A DNA stretch of 37,066 bases from Bacteroidota bacterium (GCA_016928515.1 JAFGKR010000166.1:1-37066); one strand, 5' to 3'. Counted from the first letter of the stretch, positions 19,801 through 28,895 are shown. Numbers and translations are program-made. The notes: generated by a model from the letters alone, not told the origin.

Positions 19801-20117
19801 AAACGGAGATGATGCTGAAAGTACGCCCGGTCATGCGGCATGGGATCGAGAATCTCCGTGCCGTAGTCGTACTGATAGATCGTGCCGAATTTTCCTGTAC
19901 CGCTGGTGCGTTCGTCTTCATCTTCCTGAAAATCGACCATGACCGCCAGCACCCGCACGGTATCGGGCAGGCGGAGCAGGTTGGTCACGGAAGCACTGCG
20001 ATGCGGACTGAACGAGTGATTGAAGCGTGGTACCGGAATCTGCTGCTGGGCGGAGGCGATGCCGCCAAGGAGAAGGAACGGAAGCACAGCGGCGATCGCG
20101 TGAAAGCGAAGCATCAT
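16869..20117 (-). CDS. M6 metalloprotease-like protein lacking HExxH, with FG-GAP/VCBS-like repeats and T9SS C-terminal sorting domain
   Basis: VLAVMVDFQEDE ... AYDMFVVFHAGRG ... AASFGTYAGLPDLFDTRTGKTGIGRFGLMDGEG; repeats DLDGDGTHEIIALFG, DWNEDGVADIAFVTRLG, DFDGDGVREAFGASY, DADGDGRLDVLLCSG; CTD NWPNPVYDEITYIRLYVSEDAVVSVKIYDLAGDKV...KIIKIAVVR. Start at 20117 (or 20114) preceding signal peptide. Confidence 0.82.
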   Translation of the reverse strand: MMLRFHAIAAVLPFLLLGGIASAQQQIPVPRFNHSFSPHRSASVTNLLRLPDTVRVLAVMVDFQEDEDERTSGTGKFGTIYQYDYGTEILDPMPHDRAYFQHHLRFLENYVRKVSGRKTYLIGEVLDRVITVSKPLGEYSFRGEESEAPVAELSVEAWTLAGQQYPDRDFTAYDMFVVFHAGRGRDIDLVSIQGFDPTPLDIPSLSFTMDSFRRLLGEDFDGITMPGGARITNCAVIPTTNNREIPLLDGSTGLLELTINGLLAASFGTYAGLPDLFDTRTGKTGIGRFGLMDGEGIFAYGGICPPEPSAWEKMLLGWTVPREASPGRNNYLLTASDSLSTADVLRVPITGDEYWLAENRQRDLGGDGQNITFVSGGSVQQLRFPKDTTGFSNGDVSQLKGVIIDVEDIDWSLPGGRVVAEDREVRINGGILIWHIDEGRIRERLAANTVNTGHPIKGVDLEQAGGPQDIGVDVQTVFGTETGTGSPLDYWSSGNISPVYTNSFGMYTSPNTRANSGAFTHVTMDRFSAGGPVMSLDVALGDNTIAPMAGWPVDVSTDLGPNRTVAMRTADLDGDGTHEIIALFGTDSLLHSPEHEVLPDTVKLYVLRQDGSSFLPQGPRVFLDASMRTITPPTIGDWNEDGVADIAFVTRLGDVRATTHLWILAARDLNGDGMLDVQLRYVFSGLDQALLAPPAVIDGKLLFSVEGPDADTVYVVSSSTARSAIPHLDRSPDLIGWQELSFRILAMGESTALLTGYATPKLLDTGSGTLSDPAISWRGVPSHFLPQTAAAGDFDGDGVREAFGASYRGLGFASRPDDPDTLPFEYVELPSIALDVPVHAGAADADGDGRLDVLLCSGTELRAVNLALSSVDYYPAPYPARFTLSADLRSTGGNAVFGIGADQVWQFTTGAKQADGFPIPIQQNADVSLFPSADDKLALAAASPSGQLFLFETGSPVTEEQLLWRSRDGDERNAFAVTRAFTADAPIAEFFPPERCYNWPNPVYDEITYIRLYVSEDAVVSVKIYDLAGDKVDEITATVAGGTDNDIPWNVSGIQSDVYLARIQATAGGKTGEKIIKIAVVR

Positions 20118-20160
20118 GGAATCCCCTGGTTGATCAAGCAGGTTGCGCAGATGGATGAGA

Positions 20161-20196
20161 AACGGCTCACCCTCGGGAACAGAGGGTGAGACCGTT
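20161..20196 (-). terminator. Strong hairpin between porV and M6-like gene (terminator/attenuator candidate)
   Basis: AACGG-CTCACCCTC-GGGAACA-GAGGGTGAG-a-CCGTT (9 bp + 5 bp stem with one bulge). Confidence 0.55.
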
Positions 20197-20232
20197 ACCA
20201 GTGCAGTGCGGGCGCGGATGCACGATGCCCGA

Positions 20233-21429
20233 TCAGTTCGCGGCGTCGTCGGCCGGGATGCGCGTACCGTCATCCTCCGGTCCGCCGGCGCGATTCCAGT
20301 TCACGGTCAATGTGAAACGGAGCGTCTCGGACAGCGGACTCGGTGTATCGTCATCGGAAATCGCGGTTGAGATGTAACTGAAATCGAAGCCGTAGATGTC
20401 ATAGCGCACACCGGCGCCGAAAGTCAGGAAGCGGCGGTTGCCCTGACTGGGATCCTCGTGGAAGAAACCGAAGCGCAGACCGACCAACTGCGAGTACCAG
20501 TACTCGAAGCCGGTCCCGAGCGTAAAGGTGTTGAACACGCTCCCCGGTGTATCCCAGCTGTTGAAGATTGCCTTGTAGAAGGGGTCCGCCTTCTTGCGGG
20601 TCTCGTCCTCCGTACGGCTGACCAGCAGCTTGGTTACATCTGTCGTCCAGGTCAGCGTGTTGTATTTCTCATGCACGAGGTCGTACGCGAACCCGAGTCT
20701 CAGCGCCGTCGGTAGAGGATCGGACTGATCCTCATCAATGTAGCTCAACGAAGGACCGATGTTGGTGATGGATGCACCCAGCGAAAAGCGGTCACCGATG
20801 TCGGTATCAGTGAACGGGAGCACCAGCTTGGAGGGACGATACAGGAAACCCAGATCGCCCGCGACGGCAGTGGCCGTGCCGGACCCTTGCTCACGCGCGG
20901 TTCCGACGGTGGAGAGACTGCTGTGTATCAGCTTGAGGCCGATCCCAATGCCGAAATCCTCATCGAGCCGTGTGCCGTATGAAGCCGTGAAGGCAACCTC
21001 GTAGCTCTTGAAGAAACCGAGGGAATTATTGCCCTCATCACGACGCTCGAATTCACCGAGGTTCAGAAAGGTCAACGCGGCGCCAAGCGTTCCTCCGGTG
21101 GAGGGAACGTCCATCTTGTATGCGGCATACTCGAAAAACAGATCGCTCTGCTGGAATTGCGGCAGCCAGTTGGAGTGGTTGAGACTGAGTTCCATTCCCT
21201 TCTGGAAGCCGAGGCCGGCCGGGTTCCAGAAAATGGCGGAGACATCGTCCGCGATCGCCACACCGGCTTCACCCATTGCACTGTTGCGCGAGCTGGGGGA
21301 AATCAGCATGAAGGGAACCGCGGTACTGGTCTGCGCCATAAGATCCTGTGCGAATGGCAGCAGCATCAGGACCACCGCGATGGCACAGAAAAGGGATTTG
21401 CTCTTGCGAATCATGTGAATCCTCATCAA
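20233..21429 (-). CDS. porV: PorV/PorQ family outer-membrane protein (T9SS)
   Basis: Signal peptide then PFMLISPSSRNSAMGEAGVAIADDVSAIFWNPAGLGF, characteristic PorV N-terminus; beta-barrel-like remainder; directly downstream of porU. Confidence 0.88.
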   Translation of the reverse strand: MMRIHMIRKSKSLFCAIAVVLMLLPFAQDLMAQTSTAVPFMLISPSSRNSAMGEAGVAIADDVSAIFWNPAGLGFQKGMELSLNHSNWLPQFQQSDLFFEYAAYKMDVPSTGGTLGAALTFLNLGEFERRDEGNNSLGFFKSYEVAFTASYGTRLDEDFGIGIGLKLIHSSLSTVGTAREQGSGTATAVAGDLGFLYRPSKLVLPFTDTDIGDRFSLGASITNIGPSLSYIDEDQSDPLPTALRLGFAYDLVHEKYNTLTWTTDVTKLLVSRTEDETRKKADPFYKAIFNSWDTPGSVFNTFTLGTGFEYWYSQLVGLRFGFFHEDPSQGNRRFLTFGAGVRYDIYGFDFSYISTAISDDDTPSPLSETLRFTLTVNWNRAGGPEDDGTRIPADDAAN

Positions 21430-21447
21430 ACCTATGACAGAACAGTT

Positions 21448-21476
21448 AAAGTATTGCGTTTTTCTTTCAATTTCAA
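21448..21476 (-). promoter_or_regulatory. Predicted promoter upstream of porV
   Basis: Minus strand: TTGAAA-N17-TACTTT. Confidence 0.45.
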
Positions 21477-21480
21477 GCGA

Positions 21481-24400
21481 TTAGCGCACGACCAGAATTT
21501 TGCCCGATGCTTCGCTTCCGAGCGTTCCGTCTGCGGTACGGCAGACGATGCGATAGATATACATACCGGTACCGAGGGGTACCCCGTCCATACTCCGTCC
21601 GTCCCACGGGATATCTACGACGCGCGCCGTTACGGCTTCGCGACGGATGTGGCGTTCCAGACGACCGGCGGTGGAGTAGATGAGGACGTCGACGTTAAGC
21701 GGGTCGAGCACGTTGTGCCGGAAGGTAAACGTGGTGCCGCCCACAATGGGATTCGGGAAGTTTGCGACATCCTGCAGGGACAGTCCGCCGACGACGGTGA
21801 ATGGCGTTTGCACCGTCGTGGAATTGTTGAAGATGTCCCATGCACGCAGTCGCAGGACGTGCGGACCCGGGGCGAGATCACGCAGGCGGTATTCCACCGT
21901 GCCGCGCTGATACGAATCGATGTCACCCTTGTAGTGAGCGTTGAGAACAATACCGGCATTGGTGTCATCCAGCCAAATCTCGATATCGTGACCGATACCG
22001 AGGCCGGTGGTATTGATGCCGCTCTCGTCGAAAAGATCGGCGATAAGAAGGGGATCCGTTCCGGTTTCGTCTCCGGATCGAAAAGTTCGCGCATCCATGA
22101 ACAGCTCGACGACCGGGCCTTCGGTATCGGGCGTCACCGTGGAGTCAGATCCCCCGACGCGCAGATCGCTGAAGAATCCCGCACCGTCAGTTTCGCCGTT
22201 ATCGAAATACATTGAAATACGACCGGTCCGATCCTCATACGAAATATCCTTCGGGACGATGAATTCCACCGTGAACCGCCCGTTGGCGATTGTCGCCTGT
22301 CCGCGGTAGAGTAATCCGCCGGGCATGGTGTAGGTGAATTTTCTCCAGAGAGTATCCTGCACAATGACACGCCGTTCTGCATCAAACAACCGCAATTCCA
22401 GCGTCCCGGTGAATGCACTCCACACGTCACCGGCGGCCGTCCGTACGCTGCCCTCGATGGTAACGGTACTCAGGGCCCGCAACTGCAGGGTGTCACCGGT
22501 TATGGGAAGACCGTTTATAAGCACTCGCTCGACGGTGGCGCGGTACCGGGGCAGTGCCAGGCGCAGCGCCGGATCCGCGAACAGATGAAACTTCTCATAG
22601 CCGGCAACACCGAAGTAGCGCTGTTTTGCAGAGGAGATCGCGTCTCCGATGCGCTTGGCGCGACCGTCCTCTTCCCTTCCCTCCACGAGCAGATGACGGA
22701 AAAATTCCTTGTTGAAGGCGCTGTTTTCCGTCGAGAACACGACGCGTGGGGCGGAAAGACCGCCGATAGCTCCGCCGTTCTCATGCAGCAACATCAGCTC
22801 CGTACCGCTGCGCAGCTCGGGCGCATCGTACAGACCGAATGTGCAGGTGGCTGCGGAGACAAATGTCAGGCGATCACTGTTGGTGAACTGGGGGATGCTG
22901 ATATCGGAGTCGAAAATCCGCTCGTGCGCCCAGATATCATGCGCCCCATGGCCGGTGTAATTGAGAATCAACGTCCCGTCATTCACCTGATCGATAATCC
23001 CTCGAAAGGCATCGGGTTTTGTGCGTCCCTGCGTCGTGATCTCGGTACGATACGAGACGATATAGATTTTTTTCTGCTCGATGTCCGAAGGGATGAGGGC
23101 AGACAGTTCCTCGGACTGCGATGTATGCTGCTGCAGATCGGTATCGCGATATGTCGTCCATCCGTCATCAGCAACGAAGGTGACGTGGTTTTTCCACGGA
23201 TCGAAATCCGGATCGCTCTCATACCGGATGATCTTGTCCACGACGAGATTCGCCTCATCGATCGTCAACACGGGGATCCTTCCGGTTGCGAGATCCACAC
23301 GGCTGTCGGTTCCGACAACCTTGGCGTAATAGTCATCCGTCGCGTACGAATTGATGCGACTGGTCGAATTCTCCGTCTCCCAGACCGGTACCAAAATCGG
23401 CTCTGTCGTCGTGAAGTTCCGGTAGTCGTAGTGCCCGTCCCCGAAAAAGAGCACGTACCGCGGCTGCACCGACCAGTTCTCCATGGCCCAGGCAAGGAAA
23501 TCCCGAATCGCGGTGGGATCGGTAACTCCATAGTTGAATTCGTTGTAAATCCACTCCATGGGAATGACCATGGAACTGATGAACTCGTCTCCGCCTCGTT
23601 CGCGGTGTGCCTTCAAGCGTTCCGCGGCGGGTATGAGAGAGGCGTGCGTGATGATGAGGTGTTCCGCTCCCCCCGAGGCCATCAGCGGAGAATTCGTAAT
23701 GCCCGCGACCCCTGCCGCGGTCTTCAGGGCGGGAGCTGCGACCGCGAGAAACTGCCGGGGATTCCCCTCCGTGTTGCGGATCTGGAAGCGCACCGTGCCG
23801 CCGCTGATCTGCGCATCGACAATGCGCCGGACATTGGCATCGTCTGTGACGTCATAGAGGACGATATCGGAGGTCGAAAAGCCGTTCAGAACGAATTGAA
23901 TGACTGCGGTCGTGTCGGGAGCGGAGAAAAGCAGTTCGTCATTGAGCGGTTCGAATCGCCGTGCATACTGCCATTCCACCCAATCGACATATCCTCCGCG
24001 GGCGCGATCCGCGGGGGACGCGCTGTAGGTGATACTGAGCATCGAGCGTTCATCGGCGAGCTGCCCGCTGCCGGTGAATTCGCGGATACCTGACAGCTTG
24101 GCCATGTCGCCAGTGTCAGCTCCGAAATCCACGACAAGCATGTCCACCATACCAAGCGGGGTATCATTGGCTCGAATGCTGAAGGAATTGCTGACTTCCG
24201 AGCTGGAGACAAGCTGCATGCGGTACAGGACAGGCTGTTCCTGCACGAGTCCGTGCAGCTTGCGGGTGTACACGGCAGCGGATGCGCTGCCTGCCCCGGG
24301 CACGAGGCGTTTGCCAACCCAGAGCTTCCCGGAGTTCTGCACGTTGACTGCCTCCTCTTCCTCGAATTCACGACCGATGAACCAACGCGGTTCGTAGGCA

Positions 24401-25482
24401 CCGGTTTCATTGAGTGCCGTTTCTCCGGTGATACGCTTGCCGGATACACCACCGAAGGTCAACAGGTAGGAATTCACATCGTCGTAGCGATGGATGTAAT
24501 GATCGTAGCGTCTGCTGGCCGCATTCCAGGAAAAGCCGCTGAGTCCCTGTGCGTAGAACTGCACGAAGTCCGCTTCGTCAAATCGTCCGTCTTCACCGCC
24601 AAACACTTCGATCGCGATTTCACGCAGGGGCTCCGATCCCGGTGCACCAAGCTGCTGCGGCCGTTCACGGCCACCGCTCCCGAACAGGCGAATGGTTCGC
24701 GGGTCCACGCCCGAGACATCGATGCCGGCATCGATGAACCAGCGCCGGTCGAGACGATAGATGCCGGTCTGCTGCACGTCGATACGATACCAGGTCCCTG
24801 TGGCAAGCGTGACGTCCGCACTGCCGCGCGGCAGCGCCACGCGATGTACATACTTCCATTGTGACGCCTGTGCCACGTTCAGCACCTCCGGAATAGTCTC
24901 GTCGCGGAAATCCCCATTGACGACATCCGAATCGCGGGGACCAAACTGCACGCGAAACCGTATCCGAGCGTAAACACGTGCGGTCGCGGTGGCAGGATTC
25001 CACTGTACGGGGGAAAGCAGGAGATCACCGACAACGCGGTCGCGGATAATACCGACCTGTTCCAGCACAGCAATTTCCTGCGGAAGCATGCTGTCCAGTT
25101 CGTAGCATGCACCCGGAGTGAATGTCTCCGTCAACGCATCACCGATTCTCCGGTACCCCGGTACGGGAGCGATATGCACATTGACAATGTCGCGATAGTC
25201 CACCTGGAGGATTTCGATTCGGTGACCGCGCAGACCGGGCAGGGCGAGAAGCTCCTTGCGGAAACGCAGGTCCGGTTCCCTGGCGTGGGAAACGTCCAAT
25301 GCCGTCGCACCATCGAATGTAAACACACTCCCTGCGGAGGCAACAGCGGTTCGTGTTACGGCGGGCCGGTATTCCAGGGTGACCCCGCTCTCATCCATGG
25401 AAAGAATCCGGAGGTCCTGACCCGCCGCCGTGAAAAGGAGGAGCAATCCTCCGACAACCGTCATGAGCATTGACTTCAGCAT
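21481..25482 (-). CDS. porU: Type IX secretion system sortase PorU (C25 gingipain-like)
   Basis: LILNYTGHGAHDIWAHERIF (catalytic His region), LTFVSAATCTFGLYDAPELRSGTELMLL (catalytic Cys region), RYVLFFGDGHYDYRN; C-terminal CTD-like VANFPNPIVGGTTFTFRHN...GKILVVR; adjacent to porV. Confidence 0.93.
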   Translation of the reverse strand: MLKSMLMTVVGGLLLLFTAAGQDLRILSMDESGVTLEYRPAVTRTAVASAGSVFTFDGATALDVSHAREPDLRFRKELLALPGLRGHRIEILQVDYRDIVNVHIAPVPGYRRIGDALTETFTPGACYELDSMLPQEIAVLEQVGIIRDRVVGDLLLSPVQWNPATATARVYARIRFRVQFGPRDSDVVNGDFRDETIPEVLNVAQASQWKYVHRVALPRGSADVTLATGTWYRIDVQQTGIYRLDRRWFIDAGIDVSGVDPRTIRLFGSGGRERPQQLGAPGSEPLREIAIEVFGGEDGRFDEADFVQFYAQGLSGFSWNAASRRYDHYIHRYDDVNSYLLTFGGVSGKRITGETALNETGAYEPRWFIGREFEEEEAVNVQNSGKLWVGKRLVPGAGSASAAVYTRKLHGLVQEQPVLYRMQLVSSSEVSNSFSIRANDTPLGMVDMLVVDFGADTGDMAKLSGIREFTGSGQLADERSMLSITYSASPADRARGGYVDWVEWQYARRFEPLNDELLFSAPDTTAVIQFVLNGFSTSDIVLYDVTDDANVRRIVDAQISGGTVRFQIRNTEGNPRQFLAVAAPALKTAAGVAGITNSPLMASGGAEHLIITHASLIPAAERLKAHRERGGDEFISSMVIPMEWIYNEFNYGVTDPTAIRDFLAWAMENWSVQPRYVLFFGDGHYDYRNFTTTEPILVPVWETENSTSRINSYATDDYYAKVVGTDSRVDLATGRIPVLTIDEANLVVDKIIRYESDPDFDPWKNHVTFVADDGWTTYRDTDLQQHTSQSEELSALIPSDIEQKKIYIVSYRTEITTQGRTKPDAFRGIIDQVNDGTLILNYTGHGAHDIWAHERIFDSDISIPQFTNSDRLTFVSAATCTFGLYDAPELRSGTELMLLHENGGAIGGLSAPRVVFSTENSAFNKEFFRHLLVEGREEDGRAKRIGDAISSAKQRYFGVAGYEKFHLFADPALRLALPRYRATVERVLINGLPITGDTLQLRALSTVTIEGSVRTAAGDVWSAFTGTLELRLFDAERRVIVQDTLWRKFTYTMPGGLLYRGQATIANGRFTVEFIVPKDISYEDRTGRISMYFDNGETDGAGFFSDLRVGGSDSTVTPDTEGPVVELFMDARTFRSGDETGTDPLLIADLFDESGINTTGLGIGHDIEIWLDDTNAGIVLNAHYKGDIDSYQRGTVEYRLRDLAPGPHVLRLRAWDIFNNSTTVQTPFTVVGGLSLQDVANFPNPIVGGTTFTFRHNVLDPLNVDVLIYSTAGRLERHIRREAVTARVVDIPWDGRSMDGVPLGTGMYIYRIVCRTADGTLGSEASGKILVVR

Positions 25483-25557
25483 ACGCACCTGGCGTTTTTC
25501 GACGTGCACGACAACACGCAAACTCCGTACTTCAGCAACACGGGGCAATACAAAAGT

Positions 25558-26934
25558 TTATCCATTCGCGGGTTCCTCCGTATGTCCAGGCGCAGCGCCC
25601 TGCAGTTGCATGTGACGGTAAAAATGAACATTCATCAGCATGTTGATGGCATATGTAGCAAGAAAGGAGATAGCGGCTCCGGTCATTCCAAGCAGCGGGA
25701 TCAGCACCAGATTCAACACGACATTGACCGTGGCGCAGATGATCGACATCAGACGAATCGCACGCCCCTGTCGCCGGGCAGCCAAAAAAACGTGAAACGG
25801 GTGATTGAGTCCGGCGAGTGCGAAACCGGCCATAACCCACGGCAACACACTGAGAGCCGTGGCGTAACGATCCGTGAAGAACAACGGGATCAGCGTCTGA
25901 CAGGCGACAAAGAGGAGCGCGGCACCGATGGTGCTCCAGAGCATTGTCACCAGAAGGATATTCCTGGGGATGTGTTCCGCGTGCACGAAGCGTCGATAGG
26001 CACTCTGGGAAACGGCGTTGCTGAACATGCTCACAGGGGTGCTCATGGTCAGCGCAACAGAGTAGAATCCGACCGGCGCCATGCCGTGAAAAAAAGAGAT
26101 CAGAATTTTATCCAGACCGCTGGTGAGTCCGTCAACCACACGCCCGACATACATCTCCTTCCCGAATTCCCGAACCTCACGAAAGATGAGTCGCATTTCT
26201 TCGCGCAGCCCGTGGAAGGACGGACGCAACATTCCCGCGGCAACTCCCACCGCTGCACCGATCGCAAGAAGCGTCGCTGTGACCGCCAGGCGTATGTCGA
26301 TTGTTCCCGATGCCGCAAGGACAATGAGGAGCAGGATCAGGATTCCGCGGGGCAGTACCAGGAAGGCAGACAGGAGGGTCATGCGACTGCTGCCCTGACT
26401 GACGGAAAGAATGGTCTCCTGCAGATGGAAGACGATCGCCAGAGGCGAAACCACAAGCAGTACTGCTCCCGCTCCTGCATGAAACCAGGCCTCGACCGCG
26501 TACGAGGCTGCCGCCACGAACACCGCGTACAGCATTCCGACCATCAGAGAAAGCAGAAGCAGCGCACCGATGCGCCGCTCCATGTGCCCTGGATCGTCCG
26601 TGATCGCCACGATGCGCTTGCCGGCGGGTGCGATACCGAAATCGAAAAACATGGCGGTGAAAACGAAAAAGGCCAGGATAAAGGTGTACGTTCCAAATTC
26701 GGATACATCCATCGCGCGGGCGAGCACACCATACACGACGATGCCGAGAACGGCGTTCACCAACAGCGCGGTAAAGTAGATCGAGGACTTCCTCCCGAGC
26801 TCCGAGCGGAGCATGGACCGAATATCCACCGGGCCGAACATGGTCAATCCCCGGATACGGTTCTCGACCGTAACGGGAAGCAGCGGAAGCAAATTTCGGA
26901 AAAGGATCCGAAGTGGTGTGCGTGCAAAAGACAT
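25558..26934 (-). CDS. Polysaccharide/oligosaccharide flippase (MATE/Wzx-like)
   Basis: About 12 TM segments, SIYFTALLVNAVLGIVVYGVLARAMDVSEFGTYTFILAFFVFTAMFFDFGI, PWVMAGFALAGLNHPFHVFLAARRQGRAIR. Confidence 0.85.
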   Translation of the reverse strand: MSFARTPLRILFRNLLPLLPVTVENRIRGLTMFGPVDIRSMLRSELGRKSSIYFTALLVNAVLGIVVYGVLARAMDVSEFGTYTFILAFFVFTAMFFDFGIAPAGKRIVAITDDPGHMERRIGALLLLSLMVGMLYAVFVAAASYAVEAWFHAGAGAVLLVVSPLAIVFHLQETILSVSQGSSRMTLLSAFLVLPRGILILLLIVLAASGTIDIRLAVTATLLAIGAAVGVAAGMLRPSFHGLREEMRLIFREVREFGKEMYVGRVVDGLTSGLDKILISFFHGMAPVGFYSVALTMSTPVSMFSNAVSQSAYRRFVHAEHIPRNILLVTMLWSTIGAALLFVACQTLIPLFFTDRYATALSVLPWVMAGFALAGLNHPFHVFLAARRQGRAIRLMSIICATVNVVLNLVLIPLLGMTGAAISFLATYAINMLMNVHFYRHMQLQGAAPGHTEEPANG

Positions 26935-27035
26935 CCGTTCCAGACGGCACGTGAAAAAAGGACTTCTACCGGTACCGAAATGTCTATATGCACTCGAGAG
27001 GTGAGGGAAAAATGAGTGAAGTAAAAGTAGTGTAT

Positions 27036-27548
27036 TCAGAACAGAGTGTCAAGCGGGAAAAGCGCCCCTTTCGCTCGCCGGGCACGCCTGACAAGAACAG
27101 CCGCGGATCGCTCGAGAAGTTCGGTATCACTCTGGCAGAAGCGATCGGGCACAGGACTGTCAACATCGAGGACACCCCAGAGGGTTCCCTCGGCCTGCAG
27201 TGGGACGACGACTTCGGACCGTGAGGACGGGTCGCAGGTGATGTGCCCGGGAAACGAATGCACGTCCGGGACGACGATCGTCCGCCGTTCCGCCGCAGAG
27301 GTCCCACAGACACCCTTCCCCATGTCGATCACCGTACAGGCGGGTTTCCCCTGAAACGGCCCCAGATGAAGTCGCGCCCCGTCGGTCAGATAGAAACCGA
27401 CCCAGTTCACGTCCTTCAGTGAGCAGTACAGCAGGGCTGCCATATTGGCCATGTGCGTCAGCAGCGTTTCCTCCGGTGCGAGGAGCGTATCGAGCTGCGC
27501 AAGGATCTCATCGTTCGAAGGAGAGTCGCGTACAGTGCTGTCAGACAT
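27036..27548 (-). CDS. msrC: GAF-domain free methionine-(R)-sulfoxide reductase (fRMsr)
   Basis: VNWVGFYLTDGARLHLGPFQGKPACTVIDMGKGVCGTSAAERRTIVVPDVHSFPGHITCDPSSRSEVVVPL, with three characteristic Cys. Confidence 0.9.
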   Translation of the reverse strand: MSDSTVRDSPSNDEILAQLDTLLAPEETLLTHMANMAALLYCSLKDVNWVGFYLTDGARLHLGPFQGKPACTVIDMGKGVCGTSAAERRTIVVPDVHSFPGHITCDPSSRSEVVVPLQAEGTLWGVLDVDSPVPDRFCQSDTELLERSAAVLVRRARRAKGALFPLDTLF

Positions 27549-27570
27549 GGTACCCGGGATCGGTGTGAAT

Positions 27571-27598
27571 TTGACAATTACCTGAAAATACCTAGCTT
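27571..27598 (+). promoter_or_regulatory. Predicted promoter for small OMP
   Basis: TTGACA-N16-TAGCTT about 33 bp before the ATG at 27632. Confidence 0.55.
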
Positions 27599-27631
27599 AG
27601 AGTATTCACACAAACTGAGAGGGCCCGGATC

Positions 27632-28180
27632 ATGAAATCACATTTTTCGTTCATTACGATCATCGGCATGGTACTTCTTCTCGCCGAAGTTCAACATGCT
27701 TACGCACAGGATGGCACCGCAGGAGACCGAGAATACTATATGCAAAAAGCCCATTGGGGCGTCGGCGCCCAGGCCGGCCTTCTGTCGGGAATGGGCGTCG
27801 GGGTGCGTTACCATCCGCTCGGGCGCTTCGGCTTGCAGTTGGCCGGTGGAGGCATCAGTGGTGGAGAGGGTCTGGCAGCCGCAGTCGGCATCGAGGGACA
27901 ATTTGATTTCGACTGGCGCGACCGTTCGCGTTTCTTCGGTTTTGTCGGGATGGGGTACTACACCAACGGCGAGGCGGAACTCACCGTCGCGGATGGAACC
28001 TGGGAACAGGGCAAGGAAGATCCGCGGCTGAAGTCGCCTTTCCGTGCCGGTCTCGGACTGGGCTATGAATGGGATATTTCCAACACGCTCATTTTCACTG
28101 CCAGTGTTGCCTTCACGTACTTCTCGGAAGGGACCTTCCTTCCCCTACCGCAGGTCGGTCTGTATTATCTCTTCGACTGA
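27632..28180 (+). CDS. Secreted outer-membrane beta-barrel-like protein
   Basis: Signal peptide MKSHFSFITIIGMVLLLAEVQHAYAQ; alternating strands GVGAQAGLLSGMGVGVRYHPLGRFGLQLAGG..., terminal VGLYYLFD. Confidence 0.7.
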   Translation: MKSHFSFITIIGMVLLLAEVQHAYAQDGTAGDREYYMQKAHWGVGAQAGLLSGMGVGVRYHPLGRFGLQLAGGGISGGEGLAAAVGIEGQFDFDWRDRSRFFGFVGMGYYTNGEAELTVADGTWEQGKEDPRLKSPFRAGLGLGYEWDISNTLIFTASVAFTYFSEGTFLPLPQVGLYYLFD

Positions 28181-28244
28181 GCCTGACCGCTGTGCCGGAC
28201 CACCGAGCCAGACCACAGGATCGGACCCGCGACCAGGGACCGTA

Positions 28245-28895
28245 TCAATCCAGAATCACTGGCAATTCACTGAAGGCGCTCACCGTAAAATCGGGTTCGA
28301 GCGCCTTCAGCGTTTCCAGTGGTTGAAAGCCATAGGCCACTGCGACGGTTTTTACCCCGGCACGTCTTCCCGCCTCGATGTCATACGTCGAATCCCCGAT
28401 CATGAAGGTGTGGTCCGTACCGGCACCGCGGCGTTCCATCAACCGCAGCAGCGGCAGTGGCGACGGTTTCATTTCCTCGTAACTGTCTCCCCCGGCGATG
28501 TAGTCGAAGTGATGCGAAAGTCCCAGCATGCCGAGGATCTCGCGGGAGGCGGCTTCCGGTTTATTGCTTACGACCGCCATGCTGCAGTGACCGAGCGCAT
28601 CCAGCGTTTCCGGAACACCGGGATATGGCGCTGTGGTGTCCATGGCGTGTTCCTGATAGATCCGGCGATACCGTGTCACAGCCGCTTCAATGTCACAGCC
28701 CTGGATTCCTGCACTTGCGAGCAGGCAGGAGACCAGATACCGAACCCCCTGTCCGATGCACGGGCGGAGAATGTCGCTTTCCAGCGGCGGACAGCTGTAC
28801 TCGGCCAGCAGGAGATTTGCGGAGGTGTGAATATCCCCCATCGAATCGATGAGAGTCCCATCGAGATCAAAAAGAAGAAAAGGAATGGTATGCAT
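28245..28895 (-). CDS. HAD family hydrolase, phosphoglycolate phosphatase-like
   Basis: LLFDLDGTLIDSMGDI, VVSNKPEAASREIL, MIGDSTYDIEAGRRAGVKTVAVAYGFQPLETL. Start at MHTIPFLLFDLDG. Confidence 0.93.
   Translation of the reverse strand: MHTIPFLLFDLDGTLIDSMGDIHTSANLLLAEYSCPPLESDILRPCIGQGVRYLVSCLLASAGIQGCDIEAAVTRYRRIYQEHAMDTTAPYPGVPETLDALGHCSMAVVSNKPEAASREILGMLGLSHHFDYIAGGDSYEEMKPSPLPLLRLMERRGAGTDHTFMIGDSTYDIEAGRRAGVKTVAVAYGFQPLETLKALEPDFTVSAFSELPVILD

Noticed and set aside
22585-24093. 502-aa + strand ORF
   Set aside because: Fully antisense to porU, whose motifs are convincing; composition (RDD/VVGD-rich) is typical of shadow ORFs in high-GC genes.
25504-27015. 503-aa + strand ORF
   Set aside because: Antisense shadow of the flippase gene; extremely His/Arg/Gln-rich and non-hydrophobic with no recognisable motif.
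26988-27224. 78-aa + strand ORF (MSEVKVVYSEQSVKREKRP...) with an SD-like gtgaggg
   Set aside because: Mostly antisense to the msrC-like GAF gene; protein-like appearance is likely coincidental, but conservation of its first 16 residues could be checked.
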